From G963691835 sp963691835 (GTDB lineage Bacteria > Pseudomonadota > Alphaproteobacteria > Thalassobaculales > Thalassobaculaceae), in the NCBI GenBank assembly GCA_963691835.1, contig OY829383.1, positions 434,001 to 498,000 of the forward strand: a stretch of 64,000 nt of DNA. The letters are read 5' to 3'. The translations under genes and the position numbers were made by a program. Of the stretch, positions 33,866-42,729 are shown one piece after another (the first letter of the stretch is position 1; every line of letters starts with the position of its first letter). The notes under the pieces are model-generated. The model did not search any database, was not told where the DNA came from, and was given only the letters and a program-made list of their open reading frames with translations.

Positions 33866-35491
33866 ATGAGCGGCGAGACGGATCGGACGGTGCGGGAGTC
33901 GATCGACGCGCTTTTCTCATGGTCCACAGCCCCCGGACGGCCCGGGGCGGCGGTTGTCGTACTTCAGGACGGCGAGGTGATCCACGAGCAGGGATACGGC
34001 AACGCGAACCTGGAGTTCGGCCATCCGATCTGGCCGGAGTCGGCGTTCCGGATCGCGTCCGTGACCAAGCAGTTCACGTCTGCGGTCGCGCTTCTGCTGT
34101 CGGATGAGGGGAAGTTGGATCTGGACGATGAGGTCCAGACCTGGATCCCAGAGATGCCGCGCTACGCCAAGCCGGTTACGCCGCGCATGCTCATGCAGAA
34201 CACGTCAGGCATCCGGGACTCCTTGGAGTGTCTGCGCCTATCCGGCGGGGGCATCGAGATCCCCCACACCCACAGCGAAACCATCGGGATCGTCTGCCGC
34301 CAGCAGGCGCCGAACTTCGAGCCCGGCTCGGCCTATCTCTATTCCAATGCCAACTTCCTGCTTCTGACGGAGATCATCCAAAGGATCACCGGCCGCTGGC
34401 TGGGAGACGACATCCGCGAACGCCTTCTGGTCCCCATGGCGATGTACGAGACGCGCCTCGGTCGGTCCTATGGCGAAGTGATACCGCTGATGACCACCGG
34501 CTATGTGGCCCATCGAGAGGGCATGGCGTGGCGCTTCTCCCGCGGTGTGGTTGCCAAGGGATTGTCCGGCGAAGGCGGGATGGTCTCGACGCTCGGGGAC
34601 ATGACCCTTTGGCTCGAGGGTTATCGCGACGACCCGCTCGGTGTGATCGAGCGGTTGGCGACACCGGCAACCTTCTCCGGGGGTGGAACGTCCGAGTACG
34701 GCATGGGGTTGGTCACGGAGCAGTGGCGCGGTCTCAAGGTGATCGGACATGGCGGCCTATGGCCCGGACACCGGACAGAGATTTGCTACGTGCCGGAGTT
34801 GGACCTAGGCGTCGTGGTCATGACCAACGTCGACTGCATCGACCCCTATGTGAAGGCGCGGGAAATTCTGGACATCGTTGGCGGAGACCGGTTCCCCGAG
34901 CCGGAAGCGCCGATGTTCGACCCGGATCTGGCGGAAACACTGGTCAGCTTCAGCCCCTATGTTGACGCCGAGACGGGAGAAGAGATTGGGTTCTCCGCCG
35001 ACGATGACGGCTTGTGGGCCAGCGAGTTCGACGCCCGCTTCCCGGTGAGCCTCAGCGGACCGGACCAGCTTCGTTCCTTAAGGGCGAGCGGGGACCTTCG
35101 ACAGTTGACGTTCCTGGAGGGGACGCCGCCGACCGTTGAGGCGCGCTACATGAACGGCCGCACCCGGCGTTTCGTCACCGTTCAATCCCAGCCGCCATCA
35201 ACGCTCGCATTGTCAGGCATGGTCGGGCGCTATGTGAATGACGATCTGGCGCCGATCGAGATCATCGCAGGAACCGACGGCCTCCTCGCCCGGATCGACG
35301 GCCGCTATGTCCCGAGGGATCCCGTCCCGCTGGTCCCGGTCGGAGATGCCGCACTCAGCATGAAGACCATTCTCGGGCCCTGGCCCGGCTCCAACACCCT
35401 GAGACTGATCCGCAACGGTGAAGGGCGCGTGACCGGTTTTGCCCTGTCTGGCCCCAGGATAAAGTCGGTTCCCTACACCAAAGCTGAGTGA
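33866..35491 (+). CDS. Serine hydrolase, D-aminopeptidase-like
   Basis: A 541-residue penicillin-recognising serine hydrolase. The SxxK motif is SVTK (Ser65, Lys68), the YxN motif is YSN (Tyr159, Asn161) and a late HGGLWPGHR supplies the HxG element. The positions and the roughly 190-residue C-terminal extension resemble D-aminopeptidase (DAP) of Ochrobactrum anthropi, which has two beta-barrel domains after the catalytic part. No signal peptide is visible, so it is probably cytoplasmic, as DAP is. It may release N-terminal D-residues; a generic esterase is the alternative. Confidence 0.85.
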   Translation: MSGETDRTVRESIDALFSWSTAPGRPGAAVVVLQDGEVIHEQGYGNANLEFGHPIWPESAFRIASVTKQFTSAVALLLSDEGKLDLDDEVQTWIPEMPRYAKPVTPRMLMQNTSGIRDSLECLRLSGGGIEIPHTHSETIGIVCRQQAPNFEPGSAYLYSNANFLLLTEIIQRITGRWLGDDIRERLLVPMAMYETRLGRSYGEVIPLMTTGYVAHREGMAWRFSRGVVAKGLSGEGGMVSTLGDMTLWLEGYRDDPLGVIERLATPATFSGGGTSEYGMGLVTEQWRGLKVIGHGGLWPGHRTEICYVPELDLGVVVMTNVDCIDPYVKAREILDIVGGDRFPEPEAPMFDPDLAETLVSFSPYVDAETGEEIGFSADDDGLWASEFDARFPVSLSGPDQLRSLRASGDLRQLTFLEGTPPTVEARYMNGRTRRFVTVQSQPPSTLALSGMVGRYVNDDLAPIEIIAGTDGLLARIDGRYVPRDPVPLVPVGDAALSMKTILGPWPGSNTLRLIRNGEGRVTGFALSGPRIKSVPYTKAE

Positions 35492-35520
35492 TCACCTGCC
35501 AGATGGTCGCCCTACTCGAG

Positions 35521-35889
35521 TCAGGCTTCGGTGACCCCATTGCGGCCCGGCCGGAAGGCCGTGCCGACCACAATCAAAATGACGGCGGTGCAGATCATCA
35601 GCCCCATGCCCTCACGGGCGGCCTCACTCTCCCACCAGACATCCTGACGCCACCAAAAGGCGTCCTGCGGCCAAAAAGCCACCATGAAGACCACGGCCGC
35701 CCCCAAGGTCAGCAACAAGGCCCGGCGAACGCCGGTCTGATCCAGGCGGGACGGCCGAAACGCCGCAATACCGGCCCAGGCACCAGAGACGAGGTAGATC
35801 ACGACCCAGAAAAACGCGTCGGGATCGTTGTACTGAACCGCCGCGAAGGCGACCATCAAGAGGGCCAGAATTGCGTTGAGGTACCGCAT
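35521..35889 (-). CDS. TMEM220-like small membrane protein
   Basis: A 122-residue protein with four predicted membrane helices. ATG 35889 follows AAGGAT. The N-terminal RYLNAILALLMVAFAAVQYN followed by DPDAFFWVVIYLVSGAWAG matches the transmembrane-220 family (QxNDPD signature). Function is unknown in bacteria and eukaryotes. It is a single gene convergent to the serine hydrolase. Confidence 0.8.
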   Translation of the reverse strand: MRYLNAILALLMVAFAAVQYNDPDAFFWVVIYLVSGAWAGIAAFRPSRLDQTGVRRALLLTLGAAVVFMVAFWPQDAFWWRQDVWWESEAAREGMGLMICTAVILIVVGTAFRPGRNGVTEA

Positions 35890-36063
35890 GGCGCGCCAGA
35901 TCCTTTCGGCTTGCAAACGCGATCACGCTCATCCTAATCTCCGAATATGCATAAAAACCAGCACGAAAATGTGCTGGAAACAAACGAGCGCCTGTCTGCG
36001 GCTAAGGGCCTACAGATAAAAATAATGGCGCAGTAAAGGGATGAAACACCGGGGGCCTTTGCC

Positions 36064-37269
36064 ATGGAGCGCTTGGGTGAGGACACCGCCGTTCAAGACA
36101 ATGGCGATTCTGTTCACTGGCAAGACTTCAACGTCCGATTTCAGTTCGGCGTTCACTTCACACGCGGCCTGTTCGACGCTTCGAACAGAACACTGATCGA
36201 CACGGTGACCCGGCTGGAGCCGGACCGCGTACACCGCTGCATCGTGTACTACGACGATGGCCTGACAGCGGCCTTCCCAGACCTGCCGGCGAAAATCGAG
36301 GCATACGCTGCAGCACACGCAGACGGTATGGAACTCATCATGCCGCCCGCGCCGGTCGTCGGTGGCGAGAAGATCAAATCAGACCTGCACTACGTCGAAA
36401 GCCTGCAGCAGCAGCTCTACGATCATCACGTAGACCGTCACTCCTACGTCATCGCCATCGGCGGCGGGGCGGTACTGGATGCGATCGGACTGGTCGCGGC
36501 AACGACCCACCGCGGCATCCGCCACATCCGCATTCCAACAACCGTGCTGTCGCAGAACGACTCCGGGGTCGGCGTGAAGAACGGTGTAAACTTGTTCGGC
36601 TCCAAGAACTTTGTCGGTACGTTCGCGCCGCCATTTGCCGTGCTCAACGACTACGACTTCATTGAGCGGTTACCGGTCCGCGACAAGATCGCCGGCATGG
36701 CCGAAGCGGTTAAGGTCGCGTTGATCCGGGATGGCGCGTTTTTCGAATGGCTGGAGCGGCACGCCGACGACCTCGCCACGTTCGAGCAGACAGCGATGCG
36801 GACCATGATCCGCCGCTGCGCCGAGTTGCACATGCGTCAGATCGGCCACGGAGGCGACCCGTTCGAGACCGGGAGCGCCCGCCCCCTCGACTATGGCCAT
36901 TGGTCGGCCCACAAACTCGAGTCCATGACCCGGCACCATGTCCGACACGGTGAGGCTGTAGCCATTGGGCTCGCTCTGGATACGCGCTACTCCGTGCTGA
37001 AGGGTCTGCTTCCGGCGGGTGAGGATGAACGGGTTTGCGTCCTGCTCGAGCATCTCGGCTTCCGGCTCTGGCATCCAGCCTTACGCAAACGGGACACGGA
37101 CGGACGGCTTTCGATCATGGTGGGATTGTCGGAGTTCCGGGAACACCTGGGCGGAGACCTCACCATCACGCTGCTGGAGGCCTGCGGCATCGGCGTCGAA
37201 GTGCATGAGATTGACGACGCCCTGATGGCGGAGGGGATTGCCTGGCTTGAAGCGCGCGAGGCGGCCTGA
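36064..37269 (+). CDS. eboD: EboD, 3-dehydroquinate-synthase family protein
   Basis: A 401-residue member of the sugar-phosphate cyclase family. The NAD-binding GGGAVLDAIGLVAATTHRG and IPTTVLSQNDSGVGVKNGVN match EboD-type proteins rather than housekeeping AroB. Metal ligands expected from the family are present in GMAEAVKVALI (Glu) and RHHVRHGEAVAIGL (His). It probably cyclises a sugar phosphate. It is the first gene of an ebo cluster, overlapping eboE by TGATG. In cyanobacteria the ebo cluster is needed to move a scytonemin precursor to the periplasm; its product here is unknown. Confidence 0.9.
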   Translation: MERLGEDTAVQDNGDSVHWQDFNVRFQFGVHFTRGLFDASNRTLIDTVTRLEPDRVHRCIVYYDDGLTAAFPDLPAKIEAYAAAHADGMELIMPPAPVVGGEKIKSDLHYVESLQQQLYDHHVDRHSYVIAIGGGAVLDAIGLVAATTHRGIRHIRIPTTVLSQNDSGVGVKNGVNLFGSKNFVGTFAPPFAVLNDYDFIERLPVRDKIAGMAEAVKVALIRDGAFFEWLERHADDLATFEQTAMRTMIRRCAELHMRQIGHGGDPFETGSARPLDYGHWSAHKLESMTRHHVRHGEAVAIGLALDTRYSVLKGLLPAGEDERVCVLLEHLGFRLWHPALRKRDTDGRLSIMVGLSEFREHLGGDLTITLLEACGIGVEVHEIDDALMAEGIAWLEAREAA

Positions 37270-38465
37270 TGCAACTCGCCGCGAACTCAGGTCTGGGTCA
37301 GCTAACCTACTGCACCAACATCCATGCGGCCGAGGCGTGGTCGGAGGCGTTCGAGAGCCTTCGGACCCACCTGCCCGGCATCAAGGCAGAATTGGCCCCG
37401 GACAAGTCGTTCGGTGTCGGCCTCCGGCTTGCAGCGTCCGCGTCAGAAGCACTGAAAGACCCTCAGGAAATGGCCCGCTTCAAGGCTTTCCTCGACGAGT
37501 CGGGCTGTTATGTCTTCACCCTCAACGGCTTCCCGTACGGCACCTTCCATGGCCAGCGGGTGAAAGAGGGAGCGTATCTGCCGGATTGGGGGGCGCCTGA
37601 ACGGTTGTCCTACACGGACACCCTGGCCGATCAGCTCGCGGAGTTACTGCCAGACGGGATGGACGGCAGCGTCAGCACCGTTCCGGGCACATTCAAGGCG
37701 TGGGCGACCGACAGCCGGGTGGAAGCGATCACCGACAATCTGCTGGCGCATGCAGCCCATCTGATCCGGCTGAGGGAGCGAACAGGCAAGACCATCACGC
37801 TCGCATTGGAACCGGAACCGGCCTGCTTCCTCGAGACCATTGAGGAGACGGTCGCTTACTTTCAAAGCGCACTTTTCGGCGCTGCTGCAACTGCACGTGT
37901 CTCAGAAGCAACCGGCTTGGGCCGCGGTGACGCGGAAGCCGCCCTGAGGCGGCATCTCGGCGTTTGCTACGATGTGTGCCACGCTGCCGTGGAGTTCGAA
38001 GACCCGGCCGAGAGCGTTTCGATGCTGCGGCGGGCCGGGATCGGCATCTTTAAGCTGCAACTCTCCGCCGCCTTGCGGATTGAGGGGGTAACCGCCGCGA
38101 CTGCGGATCATCTCCGGTCCTTCGACGAGCCGGTATATCTCCACCAGACGATCCAGAAGCAGGACGGCGCCGTCACCCGGTTCTCGGACCTCCCGGACGC
38201 TTTGTCGGCAATCGATGGCGCGCGCGGGGCCGAATGGCGGATCCATTATCACGTGCCTATCTTTCTGGACCGGATGCGGGATTTCGACACCACGCAGCCG
38301 TTCCTTCGGGAAATCCTCGCGATCCATGCGTCAGATCCGATCTCCGACCACCTGGAGGTGGAGACCTACACGTGGGATGTACTGCCGGATCAGTATCGCG
38401 GCGTGCCGGTCGGTGCCGCCATTGCGCGGGAACTGAATTGGGTTCGGGAGAGGCTGGGCGCATGA
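37269..38465 (+). CDS. eboE: EboE, TIM-barrel metabolite traffic protein
   Basis: A 398-residue xylose-isomerase-like TIM barrel recognisable as EboE from LGQLTYCTNIHAAEAW, then FGVGLRLAASASEAL, FTLNGFPYGTFHGQRVKE and SVSTVPGTFKAW. Metal-type residues typical of the fold are seen in LEPEPACFLE and CYDVCHAAVEFE. Its chemistry is not established in any host. It overlaps eboD by one base and eboC by four bases (ATGA), so the three are coupled. Confidence 0.92.
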   Translation: MQLAANSGLGQLTYCTNIHAAEAWSEAFESLRTHLPGIKAELAPDKSFGVGLRLAASASEALKDPQEMARFKAFLDESGCYVFTLNGFPYGTFHGQRVKEGAYLPDWGAPERLSYTDTLADQLAELLPDGMDGSVSTVPGTFKAWATDSRVEAITDNLLAHAAHLIRLRERTGKTITLALEPEPACFLETIEETVAYFQSALFGAAATARVSEATGLGRGDAEAALRRHLGVCYDVCHAAVEFEDPAESVSMLRRAGIGIFKLQLSAALRIEGVTAATADHLRSFDEPVYLHQTIQKQDGAVTRFSDLPDALSAIDGARGAEWRIHYHVPIFLDRMRDFDTTQPFLREILAIHASDPISDHLEVETYTWDVLPDQYRGVPVGAAIARELNWVRERLGA

Positions 38466-39331
38466 CCTGGATGGATGCGCTTAAACTCGGCCGTGTCTCA
38501 AACCTGCCGACGGTCTGGACCAACGCCCTTGCGGGTATGGTGCTCGCGGGCAGCGTTCTCAGCGGCGAGGCCCTGTTGATCCTCATGCTCGCCATGACGC
38601 TGTTCTATGTCGGCGGCATGTACCTCAACGATGCGTTCGATGCGGGCATCGACGCCATTGAGCGGCCGGAGCGGCCGATCCCCGCCGGCCGGGTGTCGCG
38701 CGGCACCATCTTCGTGGCCGGTTTTGCGATGCTGGGGATCGGGGTCGTCCTTGTCGCGACGCAGCTAAGTGACTGGAAAAACGATCCCGCCGCAACGATT
38801 TCGGCGGTCGCCCTGTGTGGCGCGATCGTCCTCTACAACGCCTGGCATAAAAGCAACCCGCTGAGCCCGGTGGTTATGGGGGTGTGCCGGGCGCTGGTCT
38901 ACACCACCGCCGCTTACTGCATCGCCAATCCGCTGCCTGAGACCGTGCTCATTGGGGCGGCAATGTTGCTCTGCTACTTGATCGGTCTGACCTATGTCGC
39001 CAAGCAGGAGAACATCGGCGCGGTTAAGAATATGTGGCCGCTGTTCTTTCTGGCCGCCCCGGTCGTCTACGGACTTTGGCTGGCGACAGAGCAGGACATG
39101 ACGGTCATCGGCCCGCTGGCTGTCTTCGCCGCCTGGATTTACTACGCCCTGCGCCTCGTGCAGCGCCGGGGTCCCGGAGACATTCCGCGTGCGGTCGTCA
39201 GTTTGATCGCAGGCATGTGCCTCTTCGACGCCATGGTGATCATGGCGGCGGGAGAGCCGATCCTGGCCCTGGTTGCCTTGGGTGGGTTCGTCCTGACCCT
39301 GGCTTTCCAAAAATACGTTCCGGGGACCTAG
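38462..39331 (+). CDS. eboC: EboC, UbiA-family prenyltransferase
   Basis: A 289-residue integral-membrane prenyltransferase with about eight helices. The prenyl-diphosphate motif NDAFDAGIDAIERPERPIP gives the NDxxDxxxD signature; the second aspartate motif is weaker than in UbiA. LGRVSNLPTVWTNALAG is the usual EboC start. It should attach a polyprenyl chain to an acceptor at the membrane, which in the ebo model gives a membrane-bound precursor. The acceptor is unknown. Confidence 0.92.
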   Translation: MTWMDALKLGRVSNLPTVWTNALAGMVLAGSVLSGEALLILMLAMTLFYVGGMYLNDAFDAGIDAIERPERPIPAGRVSRGTIFVAGFAMLGIGVVLVATQLSDWKNDPAATISAVALCGAIVLYNAWHKSNPLSPVVMGVCRALVYTTAAYCIANPLPETVLIGAAMLLCYLIGLTYVAKQENIGAVKNMWPLFFLAAPVVYGLWLATEQDMTVIGPLAVFAAWIYYALRLVQRRGPGDIPRAVVSLIAGMCLFDAMVIMAAGEPILALVALGGFVLTLAFQKYVPGT

Positions 39332-39343
39332 CCCGGGCGGATC

Positions 39344-40729
39344 TTACTGCCCGAAAACGTGGTCCAGTACGATCCGCTTGAAGTCGGTGGCCTGAACCGT
39401 GCCCTCGGGCATCAGATCGGGCCGGGAACTGATCACCAGCGGCCCTTCGTCCGGGTCGTCCGGGATGCGGCCATGCTGTCCCTTGACCAGTTTGGTGTCC
39501 TTGACCGAAATCACGCTGAGCAGGGAGCGGAAACCCAAGTTCTTCCGAAGAAGGTGAAGGGCGACCTTCCCCATCGGGAACGTCAGCTCTGGGTCGAGGA
39601 ACAACTCGACCGGGTCGTAGCCGGGCTTCCGGTGGATATCGACGGTCGGCGCGAAGTCGGGCGCCCGGGCATCGTCGAGCCAGTAGTAGTAACTGAACCA
39701 ACGGTCAGCGGCGGAAATCGCAACCAACTCACCTGAGTTGGGATGGTCGAGACCGCGCTCCCTCTTGCCGTCGGCGTCCAGCACCTCGTCAATGCCGTCC
39801 GTCGCCTCCAAGAGCGCCTTTACTTCGGCAATACGGGCGGGGTCCTGCACATAGACGTGGGCCAACTGGTGGTCCGCGACCGCAAACGCCGGGGACGCTC
39901 CGGGGTCCAGCAACTCCCGGCCCATCTCGACCTTGACCGTGATCAGGCCAGCGTTTCGCAGGACCCGGTTGATGTGAACCGCATCGGTGACGGGCATGAT
40001 CCCGTACTCCGAGACGATGATGACGTCCTTACCGGTTTTCTCCGCATGCTCGATCATCAGCCCGCAATTGGCATCCACCTCGCGGAGATCCTGGGCGATC
40101 TTGGGATGATCAGGGATCGGACCGATGCGCTGGAGGTTGTAGTCCAGGTGCGGCAGATAGCAGAGCGTCAGGGTCGGGTTCCTAGTCTCCATCACATGGA
40201 CCGTCGCCTTGGCGATCCAGTCGCTGGAGGAATTGTCGGTCATCGGCCCCCAGAACTTGAACAGGGGGAACATCCCGAACTTGGCGGTGAGTTCGTCCCG
40301 CAGTTCAAGCGGCCATGCGTAGTGATCGGGGATCTTCAGGCCATCGGCAGGGTACATCGGACGCGGCGTGGCACTCCAATCCGCCGTCGAGTACATGTTG
40401 TACCACCAGAACATCTTCGCGCAGGTGAAGTCGGGGTTCCGCGCCTTGCCCGCCTCCCAGATCTTCTCCCCGCCGACAAGCCGGTTCGACTGCCGCCAAA
40501 GCCAGACCTCGGACAGATCCCGAAAATACCATCCGTTGGCGACAGCACCGTGCTCGCTCGGCATCAGCCCGGTGACCAGCGTCGACTGGGACGTACAGGT
40601 CACCGCCGGGATCGGGGTGTGCAGCGGCCGCATCGCGCCCGCGTCGGCCAGCTTCTTCAAGTTCGGTGTATGCGGCCCAACGAGGGACGGCGTTAGACCG
40701 ACGACGAGAATGACGAGTGTGTCTTGCAT
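39344..40729 (-). CDS. eboF: EboF, alkaline phosphatase-family phosphodiesterase
   Basis: A 461-residue enzyme of the nucleotide pyrophosphatase/phosphodiesterase superfamily. The nucleophile Thr is in IPAVTCTSQSTLVTGLMPSE; zinc ligands are expected in VVGLTPSLV, YLPHLDYNLQR and IVSEYGIMPV, where His/Asp positions differ slightly from NPP enzymes. No signal peptide is seen. In most ebo clusters the phosphodiesterase is in line with the others; here it is on the opposite strand, convergent with eboC (12-base gap) and divergent from eboA, so it needs its own promoter. Confidence 0.9.
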   Translation of the reverse strand: MQDTLVILVVGLTPSLVGPHTPNLKKLADAGAMRPLHTPIPAVTCTSQSTLVTGLMPSEHGAVANGWYFRDLSEVWLWRQSNRLVGGEKIWEAGKARNPDFTCAKMFWWYNMYSTADWSATPRPMYPADGLKIPDHYAWPLELRDELTAKFGMFPLFKFWGPMTDNSSSDWIAKATVHVMETRNPTLTLCYLPHLDYNLQRIGPIPDHPKIAQDLREVDANCGLMIEHAEKTGKDVIIVSEYGIMPVTDAVHINRVLRNAGLITVKVEMGRELLDPGASPAFAVADHQLAHVYVQDPARIAEVKALLEATDGIDEVLDADGKRERGLDHPNSGELVAISAADRWFSYYYWLDDARAPDFAPTVDIHRKPGYDPVELFLDPELTFPMGKVALHLLRKNLGFRSLLSVISVKDTKLVKGQHGRIPDDPDEGPLVISSRPDLMPEGTVQATDFKRIVLDHVFGQ

Positions 40730-40851
40730 AACCTTGTTCTAACGCGGGGTGCTCTCTGACGCTACCGGCGGCGATCATGGGGCCTGCCTTGTTTTCCCGC
40801 AAACCCGGTCCTATCGTTCGAATGAGCAAAAAGAGTCTCCTGGACACAACC

Positions 40852-41724
40852 ATGGCCGACACACCCGCATCGCTCCTTCTCACGTGGCTGAAACGCCAGC
40901 TTCCGGACGAGGGCGTTGCGTGGCTGGAGGACCGGCTGGACGCCGTTCGAACCGACAACGCCGATCGCACCCTTCATATCGCGCTTGGTATGGCGCCCAG
41001 AAAGCTTGGCAAAGCGGACCTGGATCTGAGCGACGACGACCTCGCCGCAGCGGACGCCGCGCGCACCGGGTGGGATCCTCGCGGGTGGAGCATCGATCAG
41101 GCAACCCGCGTTCTGCTTCTGCTGACAGCGGGAACGGGAGACGACGGTTTTCCAGAACGTTTCTCGAAACTCTGCCGGACTGCCGACGTGGCGGAAGCGA
41201 TCGCCCTTTATCGCGGGCTGCCCCTCTACGAGCATCAGGCCGCGCTGGAAGATCAGGCGGCCGAAGGGCTCCGCGGCAATATTCGCTTCGTGTTCGAGGC
41301 GGTCGCCCACAACAATCCCTTCCCGCGCGAGCGGTTCGACCAAAACCGTTGGAACCAGATGGTTCTCAAGGCGCTCTTCATCGACAGCACGCTGGCACCC
41401 ATGCAGGGCCTCGACGAGCTTGCGAATGCGGAACTCGCGACGATCCTGAGCGACTATGCCCACGAACGCTGGGCCGCCGGTCGCCCGGTGACCCCGGAGC
41501 TTTGGCGCTGCCTCGGCCCCTTCGCCGAAGGCAGGCTGATGGACGATCTGGAGAAAGTCGCTACCGAGGGAACCGACCGGGAGAAGGCCGCCGCGGCCCT
41601 GGCATTGTCGGCCAGCCCCGACGTCCGGGCGGCAACCGTGCTTGCGACGATCCCGGATGCCGCCGCCAAGGTGTCGTCCGGGGAGATCACCTGGGATTTG
41701 ATCCTCGCCGATCAGGCTGAGTAG
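40852..41724 (+). CDS. eboA: EboA-domain protein
   Basis: A 290-residue helical protein recognised as EboA by FEAVAHNNPFPRERFDQNRWN, continuing with MVLKALFIDSTLAPMQGLDE and YAHERWAAGRPVTPELWR. No enzymatic motif is known for this family. The ATG at 40852 is used; ATG 40822 would add ten residues. It is divergent from eboF and about 65 bases upstream of eboB on the same strand. Confidence 0.9.
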   Translation: MADTPASLLLTWLKRQLPDEGVAWLEDRLDAVRTDNADRTLHIALGMAPRKLGKADLDLSDDDLAAADAARTGWDPRGWSIDQATRVLLLLTAGTGDDGFPERFSKLCRTADVAEAIALYRGLPLYEHQAALEDQAAEGLRGNIRFVFEAVAHNNPFPRERFDQNRWNQMVLKALFIDSTLAPMQGLDELANAELATILSDYAHERWAAGRPVTPELWRCLGPFAEGRLMDDLEKVATEGTDREKAAAALALSASPDVRAATVLATIPDAAAKVSSGEITWDLILADQAE

Positions 41725-41790
41725 GCTCGGGACTAAGCGATACCAAAAGAGTGAGCGGCCGAACGAACGGCCCTTGGGAGGACCAACGCC

Positions 41791-42717
41791 ATGATGTTCA
41801 TCGATCCGCACGCCCACATGATCTCGCGAACAACCGACGACTACGAGGCCATGGCGGCCGCCGGTATCGTCGCATTGATCGAGCCCGCGTTCTGGCAAGG
41901 CCAACCCCGCACCCATGTCGGCACCTACGAGGACTATCTGTCCGCGATCATGGGTTTCGAACGGTTCCGGGCCGGTCAGTTCGGAATCCGCCACTACTGT
42001 ACGGTCGGCCTCAATTCCAAGGAAGCGAACAACGAGGCGCTTGCAGAGGGCGTGATGGAGATTCTGCCACGGTTCGCCCTTAAGGAAGGCGTCGTCGCCA
42101 TCGGGGAGATCGGCTACGACGAGCAGACGGAATTGGAAGACCGGTACTTCCGCGCCCAGTTGGAGCTTGCCAAGGAACTCGACCTGCCGGTGATGATCCA
42201 CACACCCCACCGGGATAAGAAGCGGGGCACCAGCCGGTCGATGGACGTGTGCGAAGAACACGGCATGGACCCCTCCAAGGTCGTTGTCGATCACAACAAT
42301 GAGGAGACCGTGGCCGAAACCCTGCAGCGGGGTTTCTGGGCGGCGTTCTCGATCTACCCGAGCACCAAGATGGGCAACAAGCGGATGGTCGAGATCCTGA
42401 AGCAGTACGGCAGCCAGCGGATCATTGTGGACAGCGCATGCGACTGGGGAATCTCCGACCCTCTGGGCGTGCCGAAAACTGCGAAGCTCGCGATTGAAAG
42501 CGGCATTCCCGAGGAACAGGTTCGCCGGGTCTGCTATCAGAATGCGCTCGACGCCTATGGGCAGAGTGGTCAGATGAACGAAGACGACTGGCTCAACCCG
42601 CCCGCCATTGATCAGAGAACGTTGTATGAGGGGAACTCGATCCTCCGGGGCGGCCGGGAACCCGTTGTCGCCCGGCCGGGCAGTCTGCGGTCCATGGACC
42701 ATCTGGTCATCGAGTGA
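41791..42717 (+). CDS. eboB: EboB, TatD-family metal hydrolase
   Basis: A 308-residue amidohydrolase-fold protein. HAHM near the N-terminus (FIDPHAHMIS), AIGEIGYDE, VMIHTPHRDK and DHNNEETV supply the metal ligands of TatD-type enzymes. A GGGAGGACC-type site precedes the ATG. In the ebo setting it is called EboB; DNase activity of ordinary TatD should not be assumed. It is followed 12 bases later by a VTT-type membrane protein gene. Confidence 0.92.
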   Translation: MMFIDPHAHMISRTTDDYEAMAAAGIVALIEPAFWQGQPRTHVGTYEDYLSAIMGFERFRAGQFGIRHYCTVGLNSKEANNEALAEGVMEILPRFALKEGVVAIGEIGYDEQTELEDRYFRAQLELAKELDLPVMIHTPHRDKKRGTSRSMDVCEEHGMDPSKVVVDHNNEETVAETLQRGFWAAFSIYPSTKMGNKRMVEILKQYGSQRIIVDSACDWGISDPLGVPKTAKLAIESGIPEEQVRRVCYQNALDAYGQSGQMNEDDWLNPPAIDQRTLYEGNSILRGGREPVVARPGSLRSMDHLVIE

Positions 42718-42729
42718 CGGAACCCGGCG

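Noticed and set aside
36064..37269. Housekeeping 3-dehydroquinate synthase (aroB)
   Set aside because: The conserved blocks and gene context are those of EboD, and no aroK or other shikimate gene is adjacent.
41791..42717. Calling the TatD-family protein a DNase
   Set aside because: Its place in a complete ebo cluster and its sequence features fit EboB better than housekeeping TatD.
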